A stretch of 64,000 bases of DNA from Pollenia angustigena (taxonomy: Eukaryota; Arthropoda; Insecta; Diptera; Polleniidae): the NCBI GenBank assembly GCA_930367215.1, contig OV884056.1, positions 89,353,285 to 89,417,284 on the forward strand, given 5' to 3'. Below, piece by piece: positions 10,517 to 22,894 of this stretch. Within the stretch, counting starts at the first letter, position 1, and the number at the start of each line of letters is the position of its first letter. A program made the translations under genes and the position numbers. The notes under the pieces were generated by a model, which searched no databases, was not told the DNA's origin, and saw only the letters and a program-made list of their open reading frames with translations.

Positions 10517-12704
10517 TAGCCCGTTTCTGTATTTCTCACATCGTAAAACTTTTCGCATGAAACGTGTGAATTGCAACAAAAATAGTGTGAAATGTATCTT
10601 TTTTTTGCGAGAATTATCTGTCATTTAAATAATTTTCCAGCAATTATTGGAAGGATGCGAGAAAAAGTGTTTCTGTAACAATATTTTGCGAAAAGTTTCT
10701 TTCAAGAACTGTCAAAATAAGTCACATTTGAAATTGGTGGCGAGAAAAACAAAATGTAGATATTTTGAATTTAAAATATGTTTATATACTATTTTTTTTA
10801 AATAAATAAAAAAATAGAAGGAATATTAATGATGAATGCATAATTTATATGATGAAAATAAACAAAAAACCATTGTTATATTTTGTTATTTTAAATTTTT
10901 TTTAGCCTTTTCTTGTTTTGGTTTTAATCAGTGCTGCCAGATAAATTTGTGTCAAAATCGTCAATTTCCTGAGAAAAAAATAAAAAAGATCGTCTTTTTT
11001 GTTTTAAAAATCGTGCAATTTAAAATCAATTTTAAACAAATTTGTTTCGACTTTTATTAAAAAATAATCAAACAAAAACATAGTTAAAGTTCATGGGTAT
11101 TTAAGAATTTCATTAAATTTATATTTGTTTTGTTAGGCTGGAGGATTATTTTTTAAAAAATTATTTATTTTCTTTAATCCGATAAAAATTGAAAATTTAA
11201 AAATCAGCTTTGATAACAGTATTATAAATATTCTGCGTTTTTATGGAATTGATAGTGACAACGTTGTTTTATATCAGTGACGGGCACATTTGTAAATTCT
11301 ATGTACGCGTGCATAGGAATAAAAATGCTGCTTGTGTGACGTCGACACATGTACACTATAAACTTCTTTGTGTGGGCTGTGGCAATGTACGTTCGGCTGT
11401 TGCTTTGTTGTTATTTCGTCAACACAAGCATAAATGTGGTAGTATGTGTGTGTCCTTCACTGTTTTATATTTATATCGTATGTAGTCCGAAATAGTATAT
11501 TATTGAAATTTAACTATATCGGTTTACAAATGGCTGAGATATAAATCTTTAATTTACATATTCCTTTAATCGTTTTCTTTTTTACCTGAAAAAGACTTAG
11601 TAGAATACCTTGTAGTTAAAATTAAAAAAATAGGTTCATAAATAAGCGGGTTAAAGACCCAGTAAAATCTTCGCCTACAAAATAATATGTTAAGTAATCA
11701 GAAACACATAAAAGCACTACATACAATTCTACTGAAAAACTAATGAATTTTACAAGGGTTGTGCCAAAATGAACAAATTCAAAAGAAAGTCATTTTTTTT
11801 TTTTTATCTAAATACATCCAGAAAAAAGTAGTTATCGAAGTTCTTATGGAAGAAAGCTACTAAATAACGAGTGAAAGAAGCTATCCATTTTGAAAAAGTT
11901 TTTACTGGGAGACAAACAAATTTCTTTCTTGCCGGAATAATGGTTTTGGCACAAAAGTGTACATATAAGATATAATCATATTTTGTATATGTATATAAGA
12001 AGTATTAAATGTTCAAAATAAGCCAAGTCGGTCCATTGCTTTCCCTCGAAATTTTGCTTTTGCCGATACATTTTTTAGGGAAGAGACAAACAATTTCGAG
12101 GACAATTTTCACAATAGGGATAAATATAAAAATTTAACCCTTGTTTCTAAAGATATCTTTTTTTCCAATAAACAAACATATAAAAATATTTACAATTATC
12201 TTATTTCGAAGACTAAGTGTAAAACGCAACGCCAACAATTTCATTAAAAGCAAAAACAAAAATATTTTATAAATTTGTTGTTGCTTTCTACAGACATTCA
12301 TATTATTTATTTTTTTCAATTTTCAACGCCACAAAATAGAAGTGTTTGAAATTTAAAAATTCAAGATGAATTTCTATAGAAAGTAACAAAAAAATTATAA
12401 AATTTTTGATTTTGTTTTTGCTTTCGTCACTTTTCTAGAAAAAATCATCATTTGTTAATATCGGAAAAAAAACTCGTCAAATCTGGCAGCCCTGTTTTTA
12501 TTATATTTATTTCTTTTGTTGACGTTTCGCTTTTATTTGACACTTAATTACTGGAAATATTCCAGTATAAACAGAATTTGTTGTGTCTGTTTTCGCATTC
12601 AAATACAGAAACACTTTTATCTCATAAATCGAGAAACGATGGAATTTTTTGTTTCACACTTCAGGTAAGAAATTTTACGATGCGAGAAATACCGAAACGA
12701 GCTA
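10517..12704. mobile_element. TAGC-ended element, 2188 bp, CAG duplication, in mariner
   Basis: Ends are TAGCCCGTTTCTGTATTTCT on the left and the complement of TAGCTCGTTTCGGTATTTCT on the right, with further inverted matches inward (CGTAAAA, GTGTGAA, AGTGTTTCTGTA). CAG is duplicated at 10514-10516 and 12705-12707. Removing the element and one CAG restores mariner codons reading N-K-Q-N-C-R, which confirms the boundaries. The interior holds short unrecognised frames (10836-11060, 11243-11485) and no transposase, so it is non-autonomous. Confidence 0.85.
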
Positions 12705-13270
12705 CAGAATTGTCGATTTTGGAGTGAAGATCAGCCAGAAGCATTGCAAGAGCTACCAATGCATTCAGAAAAAGTCACAGTTTGGTGCGGTTTATGGGCT
12801 GGTGGCATTATTGTATCGTACTTCTTCAAAGATGATGCGAATCGTAACGTAACTGTGAATGGTGAGCGCTACCGTGAGATGATATCCAACTTTTTTTTGC
12901 CCAAAATTCAAGAGCTTGACTTGCATGACATGTGGTTTCAACAATAAGGTGCCACACAGCACGCTTAACAATGGACTTATTGAGAGGCGAGTTCGGTAAA
13001 CATTTTATTTCATGTTCGGGACCGGTAAATTGGCCGCCTAGATCGTGCGATTTTACGCCTTTAGACTATTGTTTGTGGGGCTATGTTAAAGCTCACGTCT
13101 ATACATACATGCCCGCTTCAATTGACGCATTGGAAGACAACATTGAAGCATTTATTCATGAGATACCGGCCGAAATGTTGGAAAGAGTATGCCAAAATTG
13201 GATTAAGCGGATGGACCATTTGAGGCGCAGTCACGGTCAACAATTGCATGAAATAATCTTCAAACATTAA
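12705..13270 (+). pseudogene. Mariner transposase, catalytic and C-terminal part
   Basis: Reads QNCRFWSEDQPEALQELP, then VTVWCGLWAGGI and MISNFFLPKIQELDLHDMWF. At 12945 the sequence that normally encodes the second catalytic Asp (in QDGATCHTA) is replaced by a TAA stop with a short deletion. The downstream frame from 12950 resumes CHTARLTMDLLRGEFG, keeps the third Asp region (PPRSCDFTPLDYCLWG), and ends FKH-stop at 13270. Loss of the second Asp and the frameshift make it inactive. Confidence 0.85.
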
Positions 13271-13524
13271 ATTATATGGACCGTTCTATCGATTCAAATA
13301 AAGATTTAATGCATTTTTCTGAATTTTATGTGTTTTTTTTAACTTTCCTATAGCTCTTAAAAAATCACCCGATAGCATATGAACAATTAAAATTCAAAAA
13401 CCAAATCTAGTAACAGTTTGTTTTGTTGAATCAGCACTGATGACGGTTGCGCTTGTTTGCTACTTAAAAAACTACTTTATTTGCTGCTACCTATATACAT
13501 ATGTGTCTTCATATTAATGATGTC

Positions 13525-14050
13525 CTAACATCAGAATTGTGACATCAATGTTATTGTTAATGGCATCAATAAGGCAAAAAGTTACATCAATCTAATGACG
13601 AACGTCATTATAAAATCCTGTCATATTTTACGCGTCATCTGTGCTATGACAACTGTGAGATCAATTCGATGCCACATTTTGTGTATTATTAACATTATCT
13701 TCATGTTTTAATTGTAAAACAAGAAGCAAAAATTCCCATATTCTATTTTAGTTAAATACATTAAATGATTACGAAAACCATATCGGGCATGCTGCTGAAG
13801 TCTTAAAATAGAGATTTCTTCTGTAAACAAAGGGCGGAATACAACAAAAGTGATGCAAGCATGTGTAATGGGTAAGTAAATAACAATATTCTCGCACTTT
13901 GATTTAAGTCAATCTCAATGACTTAATAATAAGTAATTTCTTCGACGTAACACTGATGCCATGTTTTATTAAACTGACTCCGATTGGTAATGTCTGTGAT
14001 GCCGATGTGCCATTCTATTGATGACATTTTTGACCCTGATGACGCTTTTT
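13525..14050. repeat. Probable MITE rich in TGATGNCA blocks
   Basis: ACATCAGAATTGTGACATCA near the left and the complement of TCATCAGGGTCAAAAATGTC near the right form weak inverted ends, with several TGACATCA/TGATGCCA-type repeats within. The block at 13760-13920 (CATATCGGGCATGCTGCTGA) resembles 56355-56500. Boundaries are approximate. Confidence 0.4.
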
Positions 14051-14229
14051 GTATCAGTGAAGTACTACTTAAAAAAAATATGTTAAAGTAGAAAAAATAA
14101 AATATTTTTATATTACAGCTCTATTGGTAGTTTATGTTTTATTATTATTGCTTCATTTCGAATTTAATTTTTCAATATTCATCAATAAAAATAATACTAA
14201 TTTATGAACTTACGAAAGAGTTAGCTGTC

Positions 14230-14995
14230 AAACGAACTGTCAAACTGCGCTAACTTTTTGACATTAAGGATCAGCATGCTCTGGCAAATCATCATGAATA
14301 GATTCACGCTGGAAAAGCACTACCAAATTATTCAAGTTTTGTTTAGCGATGAGGCTCATTTTTGTCTTAATAGATTTTAAAATAGCTTAAAATTTCATAT
14401 GCCAGTGGTGGGACCAATCTACAACAGACTACAAAACATCCAGAAAAACTTTTTGGGGCGACATGCTGATGGAATCATCGGACCTTATTTTTTTCAAATA
14501 AAGCCGCAGCTTGCGTTACAGTCAATGAAGACACTACCGCACCATTGTCAATGATTTTCTATTTGAAAAGACGCTTAGACAGGATGGCGCGGCGTGCTAG
14601 GTAGTAACTGTAGCATTTTAAATACTGGCTGGAACTATTTGTGGTCGAAATGTAAAACATTTTAGATACCAGCTGGGGGGTTACCGCGTATTTCGATTCG
14701 AACAATTTGTACTGTGTATTACGATTTTCGTAATATTTGTTTCGAATAAACGGACGTTTTTCATACTTTATTGAAAACAAAAAATCACTTTCTTAAAAGC
14801 CACTCTCTATTACGAACAAAAATTGTTCATCAAATTTCCCATTTTTTTTTAAAATACAACCTCTGTCATCGTTTCGAACGATTACGAAAATCGTAATACT
14901 CAGTACAAATTGTTCGAATCCGTAAATGATTTCTTTCGAATAGAAATACTCGGTAACCCCCCTGATCTGGGATCACATTTCAACAACTGCACAAA
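14230..14995 (+). pseudogene. Third mariner transposase relic, split by a MITE
   Basis: The ATG at 14291 gives MNRFTLEKHYQIIQV and then directly LFSDEAHFCLN, so the DNA-binding domain is joined to the first catalytic Asp region by a deletion, as in the copy at 10378. Later, in shifting frames, come ADGIIGPYFFQ and RTIVNDFLFEK, then QDGAA-like sequence near 14580. The relic continues after the MITE at 14675-14961 and runs out at an A run near 15000. Stops and shifts are frequent. Confidence 0.65.
14675..14961. mobile_element. GGGGGGTTACCG-ended MITE in mariner
   Basis: Inverted ends GGGGGGTTACCGCGTATTTC and GGGGGTTACCGAGTATTTC, with inner matching blocks (AACAATTTGTACTG, TATTACGATTTTCG). It splits a mariner sequence that reads CCAGCT|...|CTGATCTGG, so CT is the probable 2-bp duplication. 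The run of G/C leaves one base of uncertainty. Confidence 0.7.
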
Positions 14996-15110
14996 AAGAA
15001 AAAAAAAAAAAAAAAATGGTTGGACTCCAAATTTCGTTTAAAAAATTTTAATAAAAAACATGTAAGAGTATTTTATTAAAATTAAAATATTTGGCTATGA
15101 TAAATTTTTT

Positions 15111-15870
15111 TATACCCTTCACAATGGTGCTATAAGAACAGAAAGTTCTATCAATACCGTTCTTAAGATATAAACAAATTCATAGTCTGCCACGCTCACT
15201 TCTCCAATACCGCCCACATTTTGTCGGATGTTATGTATTGATAACCAAGATATACAGAAAAGCAGACGGACATCGTTAAATCAACTGCTTTATACATGTA
15301 TGTATGGATTTGTGATGTATAGAAATATGTCTAGACATTAATAGAAGACAACTTATACACATCGTCACCTAAAATGCAAAAGGGCATTACAACCAAAAAA
15401 TTCGATATCGAGTTTTTGATTGATTATGATGCAAAAGACTTAATAAAATACCCCTATTAAATTTAAAAAAAAAAAAAAATGAAAAGTATTGTTTCGCGCT
15501 TTTGCATTTTGGGAGTCGATATATACCTTGTTACTTTCGGTTATGGGTATAAAAAACAACAACATGGAATTTTCTGAAAATATTAGAGGCAGTCGTAGTT
15601 TTTTGCTCGTATCGCAGACATTTGGTGACCAATCCGGCTGAGTTTCAATAGCCACATTTAACGGAGCAAATGCGACAGAAATATGTAAAAACCAAATCTC
15701 AATCATATCTGGGGTCTTCAAAAAACTCATTTCAACAGACAGATAGATGGTCAGATAGACAGACGGACATCAGGGTACTTTATAGGGTCTAAGATCAATA
15801 TTGTAGAAATTACATACAGACAAACAGACAAACTTATATATACCCTTTTGCCTTTGGTAAAGGGTATAAT
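15111..15870 (-). repeat. DINE-1-like repeat copy
   Basis: The right side carries the reversed head, TATACCCTTTTGCCTTTGG...GGGTATA (15840-15868), and the usual internal order: AGACAGACGGACA, TTTATAGGGTCTAAGATCAA, TTTTTGCTCGTATCGCAG. Another head-like TATACCCTTCACAATGG opens at 15113. The frame at 15440-15730 is homologous to that at 34541-34753, reflecting shared repeat sequence and not a gene. Confidence 0.6.
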
Positions 15871-15997
15871 AGCAGTGTAGCTTCAAAACTTGTATATACA
15901 TTTGATACTCACTCGACCAAGTTTGAGAAATCGAATTAAAAAGCAATTAAACATTAGCAATAAAACAGTGGAAAATTTTAAAAATTGTTTTTAATAT

Positions 15998-16692
15998 AAC
16001 CAAGTAAGAAAGTATAGTCGGTCAAGCCCGACCATATGATACCCTACACAACAGTATTAAAAAACACATCATGCTAATGTGTCCATGTTAATATGGATTT
16101 ATCTATGTTTATAAACTTTATGAAAATTGGTATGAGAGGCAGAAATCGCCCCCTGCCTCCCCTTGTGGTCCTATTTTTAAAAAACTGTATAGCTGTATAG
16201 AGACTCTGGTTTCTTTCCTGCAGACAAGCGTCAAGCTTCGCGGGGATAAGCATAGGGAATTACAAAATAAAAAAAAAAATAAAAATTAAAAAAAGTTATT
16301 AAACAGCTAATGTGTCCCTATAGATATGGATCTATCTATGTTTTAAATTTCATTAAAATCGGTTTGATAGTTTCTGAGAGGAAGAAATTTCCCCCTATCT
16401 TCCCTCGTGGTTCTACTATTCGGTCCATTTTCAATAGGCTTGGTCCTTGTGCCAATAAGAACCTATGACCCAAATTTTATCAAATTATCTCCAAAATTGC
16501 GACCTGTACTATGCGTACAAGGTTACATGGACAGCCAGCCAGCCCGCCGGACGGACATGGTTAGTTCGAATCAGAAAGTGATTCTGAGTAGATCGGTATA
16601 CTTTAAGGTGTGTCTAGGACCACTATTTTAAGGCGTTACACACATCAGCACAAATGCATAATACCCTCTCCACTATTTTGGTGTGGGTATAA
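15998..16692 (+). repeat. Repeat with GGTCAAGCCCGACC hairpin end
   Basis: It opens AAGAAAGTATAGTCGGTCAAGCC, a hairpin-forming end (named in parts: GGTC/GACC stem), then ATGATACCCTACAC. It ends with TGTGGGTATAAAA at 16680-16692. Related pieces lie at 48480-48850 and 55530-55790 in the opposite orientation. The layout resembles the DINE-like repeats but the sequence is distinct. Confidence 0.55.
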
Positions 16693-16730
16693 AAATAAAG
16701 TATTTTAAAAGCCAGACGCTTTAGATGTTA

Positions 16731-16914
16731 AGGATGGGTTATTGAGATCTCAGTTAAATTATGTTTAGTTAACCTGAAAACAGATTTGTGCCGCCATTAC
16801 CAAGTTTTTAAAATGTTGGTCTTAAATGAAAAAATCACATTTCGCCGGAAAAATCCGAATTTTAGACTACGTTAAGCTAAGTTTAAACTTAATCCACATC
16901 TTAAAAACCCGGCC
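16731..16914. mobile_element. Tourist-like MITE, second family member
   Basis: Homologous along its length to 31674-31903 (shared blocks ACAGATTTGTG, GCCATTACCAAG, CTAAGTTTAAACTTAAT). Flanked by TTA on the left and TGA on the right; one base has probably changed. Nothing is seen in 16915-17261. Confidence 0.6.
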
Positions 16915-17261
16915 TGAATATAGTTCTAGAATCAAAAACATAAATTTAAGAATCGAAGAGTTCTTATAAACCCATAAGAATAATTTTTAGATACGCTTTT
17001 TACACAGTTTGAGTGACTTCAAAAGAAATCAAATGCTCACATACCTTAAAATATTTCAAAAATTTGTTGAGTAATAAAATTAAATCGTTTAAAACTTAAA
17101 AAAAAAAGTTTTTATATATATTTTTGTAGAAACGTTAAAATTATATTTTTTTTATAAATACAGACGGAACAAATCAGAAACATTTAAATTTGGCTTTCAG
17201 AATTTCAATAAGTTTGAAGAATTAGGTATTGCATATTAAAGCTTTTAATTTCAAATTAAAA

Positions 17262-17520
17262 TGAGGCCGCCAGCTCAAAAGTTGTGTAAGCCACATTACA
17301 TTTATTTCATATTTGTGTGACTTATGGCTACTTTTGTATTATAAGTAGAGCAATCATTAATAAATGCAACACAAACTTTCGCAACGCTTTCTGATAGTAA
17401 TTGGTAAAACAAGAGATAAAGTAGTTTCTTATTTTATTTTCACAGTTGTAATCTATTTTGCGTAGATAAGTCAGGGTATGAAAAAATGAGGCTTACACCA
17501 CTTTTGCGCTGACGGCCTCA
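17262..17520. mobile_element. MITE with TGAGGCCGYCAGC ends
   Basis: About 31 bp of inverted ends: TGAGGCCGCCAGCTCAAAAG and TGAGGCCGTCAGCGCAAAAG, each continuing to TGTAAGCC. No clear target duplication was found. Confidence 0.6.
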
Positions 17521-17528
17521 AATATAGA

Positions 17529-18165
17529 CACAGAAAAAAATAATTTTTGAATATTTCATTATAAAATTTTTTGAATTTTATGCAATGACGATTTTTGCGT
17601 TATAGGTAAAAAGGAAACCTTTTTCCAAAGACTTTGGAACAAATTAGGATAACCTTCAAATAAAACTGTAAAGCGAATGAGAATTACAAACGCTCACACA
17701 GATAAAAAATGGACAACAGAAGTAAAACTACTGTCGTTTCTTTGATTCAAATATTTTTTGAAGAAATGTTTAACTATTTCATTATTAAATATGTTTTATT
17801 GAGTGCTATTTTGTAAAGTGTAAAATTTTGATAAACTTGTTCATTGAATTAAATAAAAAGTTTGTTGAACTAAAATTTTATTTGTAACAAACTGTGTTGT
17901 TAAAAACTTTAATAGTTTTATTTGGTTTAATATCTTTAGTTTGTCTAAAATCTTTATGGATGAAGTTTCCTGATGATCTGGCCTAAGCAACCAGTGAAAT
18001 GCATAGGAATAGCTTATCCCATCAACAATAAATTTCAAGTGTTTTTTATCAAGAATAAAAACTGGGAATTAAGCACAAATAACAAAATCTTTTGAAATTA
18101 AAAAATTTTTTATTCCCAAAAATTGAAATTACTTTTTGAACTTTCTTGAGATATTTTTTTCTGTG
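17529..18165. mobile_element. MITE with CACAGAAAAAAATA ends
   Basis: Ends CACAGAAAAAAATAATTTTT and the complement of CACAGAAAAAAATATCTCAA are inverted and lie only 8 bp after the previous MITE. The match beyond 14 bp is poor. The interior is AT-rich without a convincing gene. Confidence 0.45.
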
Positions 18166-20984
18166 AATTACAAAAAATAATTGAAAAGAATTTACTAACG
18201 ATTTTTTTTTATATAAAATTTAGCACTAACAATTGATTTTATTAGATGCTTTAAATTCTCGATAAGTTGCTACTCCTTAAAGTATGCTACGCTATTTTAA
18301 TTTCAAACTTAAAGTTCCTTTGTGATTGTTTTCGAAACAAAAGTAAAGGAAATAAACAAAAACACATCTTAAATTGATTACAGCAATCAGCTGTTTATAG
18401 AAATTCCAAACATTCGCACACTCGCATTCACACTGACACACATGGACTCACTTTTATAAACAAAACAAGCACATGCATGTGAACTCGACTCGACTCGACG
18501 TAACAGTAATAAAAAGAAAAACATTTACTTTAAGAAAGAGAGAGTTGAAAAGAAATCGCGTAAAAACCGTTAAGAAAAACATACGAGACACAGACACAAC
18601 AGATATTCTTACACACACGCATACATCAACAGAATCTTAAATGCACCGACACATAGACACGAGTTAAAGGAATTGGCATCCAAAAAGGAAACAAAATACG
18701 AAAACAGTTCAACAGAAAATCTATTGCACAAGAATAAGAAAAAAAATCATAAACTTTTATCACATATCTGAAGAAGAATTTTATATATTTTTTTAGATAT
18801 TTTTCTTTTTCGTTTTTTTCTTCTTTTGCTTGAGTGCATTTAGTTTAAAAACACACACACACACACACACATTCGAATAGTTGTATAAGAACAGTAAAAA
18901 ATTATTATTAAAATCCTTTTCTGCCAATTTTTTTTTTTAGATTTTTTTTATTAACGGCAACAATGAAGATGATTATGAGATTTTCTTTAGAGCAAACACA
19001 AGCCGCACTCACAATGAGAAATGTAGCGCGCGTTTTTGTTATTTATTTTGTTAAGGAAATAACGGCCATCGTAACACACGTGAGCGAAGCGGAAATTAGC
19101 GATTGTTCCGTTTCCTTTGTTATTTTATTTTTAATTTTATTAGGCGAATTTCAAAATATGTGTTCGATAAAATAAAACAAACGAGCAAATGGTCTTTTTT
19201 TATCAAACAACAACTAAATCCTTAAATTATAAAATAGTTGTATGTGTTTTACTTCATATTCTTTACAGGATATTATACAGAGGTTTTGTTGAAATGTTTT
19301 AAACAACTCCAACGTTGAGTTTGTATGTAAAATATTGAGCGAGCGTTAACGCGAGCAACACTTGGCAAGCAGCACGATCCGTCACCAATGTAAAAACTCA
19401 ACTAAAAGCTAAATGTTGGAAAAAAATCTGAAACAATATATACTTTTTTCGGGGGGGCCAAAATAAAAAAAAAATATAAAAAAATACAAAAAGTGCAAAA
19501 AAAGAAAGAAGAAAGGAAAAAAATGCTTAAAAAACAGCCACAGAAAAAAGTAGACGCAGCAACGTCATTAACATCATCATCATCATGATGCTGGCAATGA
19601 TGATGGGTACTACTAAATGGATGTTGTTGTTGTTGTCACCGCAGTAGTAGTATTGGAGTAGTATTTTAGCAGCAGACGCAGCAGACGCAGCAGCAGCAGT
19701 TGGAGCCACAACTGTATTTGAGAATGATTTTAGCAGAATTTTTATTTAGTATAAAAGCAACAGACAACAAACAAAAAAATACAAATAAGCCAACACAAAG
19801 ACAAAACTAACAGCAACATCTAACCAATTTAAAAAAATATATAACAACAACACTAGCAATAACAACACAGCAACATGATTGTATTCCATCACCAACATTA
19901 TACACTTTCACATCATTATCGTCATTACAATGATTTTATTCACCTCATAATGACAGTAAACATGATGAAGGTGAAATATTCAAAGGTCTACTTTCCACAC
20001 TCCTCTCTATTCTATTTCAAACAACATCTGCTCTCACGAATACTAACTCACTTTCAATTCCTGGCATCCCTAATACCACTTATCCACAAACAAAAGAGCG
20101 GGTGTGTTGTTGAAAAAGAAAAAAATCGGAAAAATGCAATAAACATCTTATTCATACCAAGTTGTATGTATGAACGTTACGTTTTGTTTAAAATTTTTTT
20201 TCTTTAGAGCTTTCTTTTTCCCCAACAAATTTTTCCTCTTTTTTCTGTGAAGATGGCAAAAAAATATTTCCTCCCCAAAAATTGTACGCCCGCTATAACC
20301 GGTATTCAAAACAAGCGTTTTTTTCTTTTCCTTTCCGTCTGACAATCTACCCAACATCAGCAACAATAAGTAAAACTAGAAAAATACGACAACAACATCT
20401 ACGTCATTGAACACTAACCTTTTCTTCCTTCCCCTGTTGACGGAATGCCCCTTATGTTCTATTGACTCAATCACCACTTTGGGGGGGGGGGTCTGGCAGT
20501 GGGGTTGAGGTTGAAGTAGTTCGTTTTGTTTGGGGTAGAGAAAGTTTCTAAAAAAACGACTGAAAAAAAATTCACCAACAATTTTTTCACATTTTTTTAA
20601 ATTATTTTTTCCAAAGTTGTTGTTTTGTTTGTTGTTGGGATTTTGTTTTCAAACGCCTGGTAGGAAATAAGGACGTGTGTGTAAAGTGATTAAAGGGAAT
20701 TTACTGTAAAACGTAAAGAAAGTTGTATGAAAAAGTCTCAAATGTCTTATTTCACATCTTCTATATTGTATATAAAAATAAGTTGCATTGTGTTAATAAT
20801 TGACGTTCTCTGAAATGTGTATATATGAAATGTCTTCATATGTGTATTGGTTCATGTATGTATTTATATTCCAATACAAATATCAACAAAATGCCCTCCA
20901 TTTTGAACTCCTCCGAAACGGCTTGAATATGTATTTGTTATGTATGAGAATAAGTCGTAGAGTATATTTTATATCGCTAGAGGC
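18166..20984. other. Simple-sequence-rich stretch with no recognised element
   Basis: It contains a CA run (18851-18871), CGACTCGACTCGACTCGAC at 18486-18500, CAG/CTG and ATC trinucleotide runs (19570-19700), and CAA-rich DNA (19760-19872) after a TATA-like TATAAAAG at 19750. The 70-codon frame 18963-19175 and the 110-codon frame 19875-20207 have no family resemblance. The texture is like fly promoter/5'UTR or intron DNA, but no gene can be supported. Confidence 0.35.
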
Positions 20985-21475
20985 CGCAAAATAGTGCAAT
21001 AGGGGTAAAAGCTCCCACTCCCCAATCTTCTTTACTAATCAACCGGTAAGAGGGCTAAAAGCTCCCCCTCCCTATATCTTCGTAATTAATCAACCGATTT
21101 TTATGAAATTTAGCTGGCAAATAGTGTTACAGTTGGAAAGAACTATAGCCTATAGTTTTTATTATTAAGGTCGTGAAATAGAGCAAGAGGGGTAAAAGCT
21201 CCCCCTCTCTCTATCATCTTAACTAACAAACCGGTTTTCTTAAAATTTGGCATTCATACACTGTAACATCGGAAAGAGAACAGGGCATTTAATAGGGCAA
21301 GAGGGGTAAAAGCTCCGCTTCCCTATATCTTCTTCACTAATCAATTAATTTTCTTGAAATTTGGCAGGCAAATAGGGTAACATCTGGAAAGAACTAAAAA
21401 ATTTGGCTAGCAGACACTGCTACATCTGAAAGAAATAAGTTATGTGGCAAAACAACGTTTGCCGGGCCAGCTAGT
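20985..21475 (-). repeat. Tandem GGGGTAAAAGCTCC array ending in a common arthropod repeat motif
   Basis: AGGGGTAAAAGCTCC-type blocks start near 21001, 21051, 21187 and 21303, each followed by CCCTATATCTTC, ACTAATCAACCG and ATTTGGCAGGCAAATAG. The array ends with AACAACGTTTGCCGGGCCAG followed by CTAGTTG. Read on the minus strand this is the same end as at 61126 (TTGACCCGACAGACGTTGTC). Confidence 0.65.
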
Positions 21476-21640
21476 TGACTATATAAAAAATCAATTCATT
21501 CAAAGGAAAAGGTAAATATAAGAAAGGATTAAAAAAATTTTATAAACTTATGACCTATTTCCAATCAAAATCAGCAAACTACGAAACATAAGGTTTACTA
21601 TTAACAACTTTAAACAATTTCACTATGTGACAGTTTTTTG

Positions 21641-22015
21641 ACCAAATGAATCTGACACCTAATCTCTGTGCAAAATTATCCGCTGAAGTCAGAATTGTCA
21701 AAAGTAGAACAGTTTTTGAGATATTCCAAAATAACCGTTATTTGTGTTTTTAAAAAAGATGATGTAACTGAAATGCAAATATCTTCAAAAATTATAAACG
21801 GATTATGTATTTCTAACTTTTTAGTGAAAAGTTATAAAATTTCTAAAATAACCATGGGTCGTTTGGGAAGATGAGTCAATGAATGGCAGAGTTAAAGTGG
21901 ATAAAATTTCAAACTTCATTATAAATTTGATGATGTTTTGCAACTTTGGTATTTTCAAGTTATCGGATTCAGCGAACAATTTTACATAGAGATTAGGTGT
22001 CAGGTTCATTTGGTC
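21641..22015. mobile_element. MITE with about 50-bp inverted ends
   Basis: Left GACCAAATGAATCTGACACC and right complement GACCAAATGAACCTGACACC continue matching through TAATCTCTRTGYAAAATT. The frames at 21668-21874 and 21821-22009 are made of these arms. Outer boundaries are accurate to a few bases. Confidence 0.65.
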
Positions 22016-22216
22016 ACGACTTTGTTGGAAATTTGTGACACAGAGTAATTGCCGTTTAGCTGTTAACTTAAAATATTTTTAAATATTTGTTTTAAGTACT
22101 TTTATATGTTAATCTTATTAAATGTTTGAGTACGACTGATACTAAGGTAAGTAGAAAAAACTGTTATTTAGTACGAGTTTTTTTATTTCTGTGTAGCCTA
22201 CACTAACATGCAGTGT

Positions 22217-22892
22217 CCCAGCTAGCATTTGGGTGATTGTTTTTTGTAAAAATCACCTAAATGAGTCTTTTCATATCAGTTTGGATGATTAAAACCGGAT
22301 TTATCACTTGAGCGATAGAAAAAGGATTCATATGCATATGATTCAGTGATATGCTTTAATAATGATTTTTAAATATAGTGAATTTTTGTTTTTGCCAAAT
22401 CAAAAAAATAAAAGTAGAAACTTTCGTGTCAGCCAAACAAATAAAAAGCTTGGCTTAAAAAGAAGCTCAAAAATTATTGACAATATAAAAACATAAATGT
22501 CAGTGCAAATTGTTTCTTCTCTTCTTTGCGAAAAACCGATAACTTTTGTTTGGTTCAAAATCAAGCTGGTTAGAATTATCAAAAGCTGATTTTTTTTTAA
22601 AGAAAAATAGAAAAATGACAATTAAAAAAGGATATGAATAATAATCAAGAACTATATGATTTACGATTGAAAAATGAGTCGATAACGATTCAATAATGAA
22701 TAGAAAAACTAACATTAAAATGATCAAAAAGGAATCTGAAGATTGTATCACAAATGATTCTTTCAGTTGATTCATTCAGTTGATTCTCACAACGAGAATA
22801 CCATTTCTGATGAAAAAAATGTGATAAACGTGTATTTTGCTCGTGAAGCTGATTCCTGAATGATTAGATTATGATACAAAATGCTAGCTGGG
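22217..22892. mobile_element. CCCAGCTAGCATTT-ended MITE, GT duplication
   Basis: Terminal CCCAGCTAGCATTT is repeated in inverse at 22879-22892, with GT directly outside both ends (22215-22216, 22893-22894). It shares the CCCARC start and 2-bp duplication with the elements at 45582 and 51840. The frames inside at 22400-22775 are AT-rich and unrecognised. Confidence 0.7.
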
Positions 22893-22894
22893 GT

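Larger units (their letters stand above)
10266..13372 (+). mobile_element. Mariner-like element with a 2.2 kb element inserted
   Basis: Inverted ends are TCCGGTGATTTTTTAG on the left and TCGGGTGATTTTTTAA inward from the right, each flanked by TA (10264-10265, 13373-13374). Transposase sequence starts at 10378 and ends at 13270. The copy has an internal deletion between the N-terminal domain and the first catalytic Asp, and is interrupted by the CAG-flanked element at 10517-12704. Confidence 0.85.

Noticed and set aside
19875..20207. 110-codon frame after a TATA-like box and CAA-rich leader
   Set aside because: His/Tyr-rich low-complexity text with no family resemblance; a TATA-like word alone does not support a gene.
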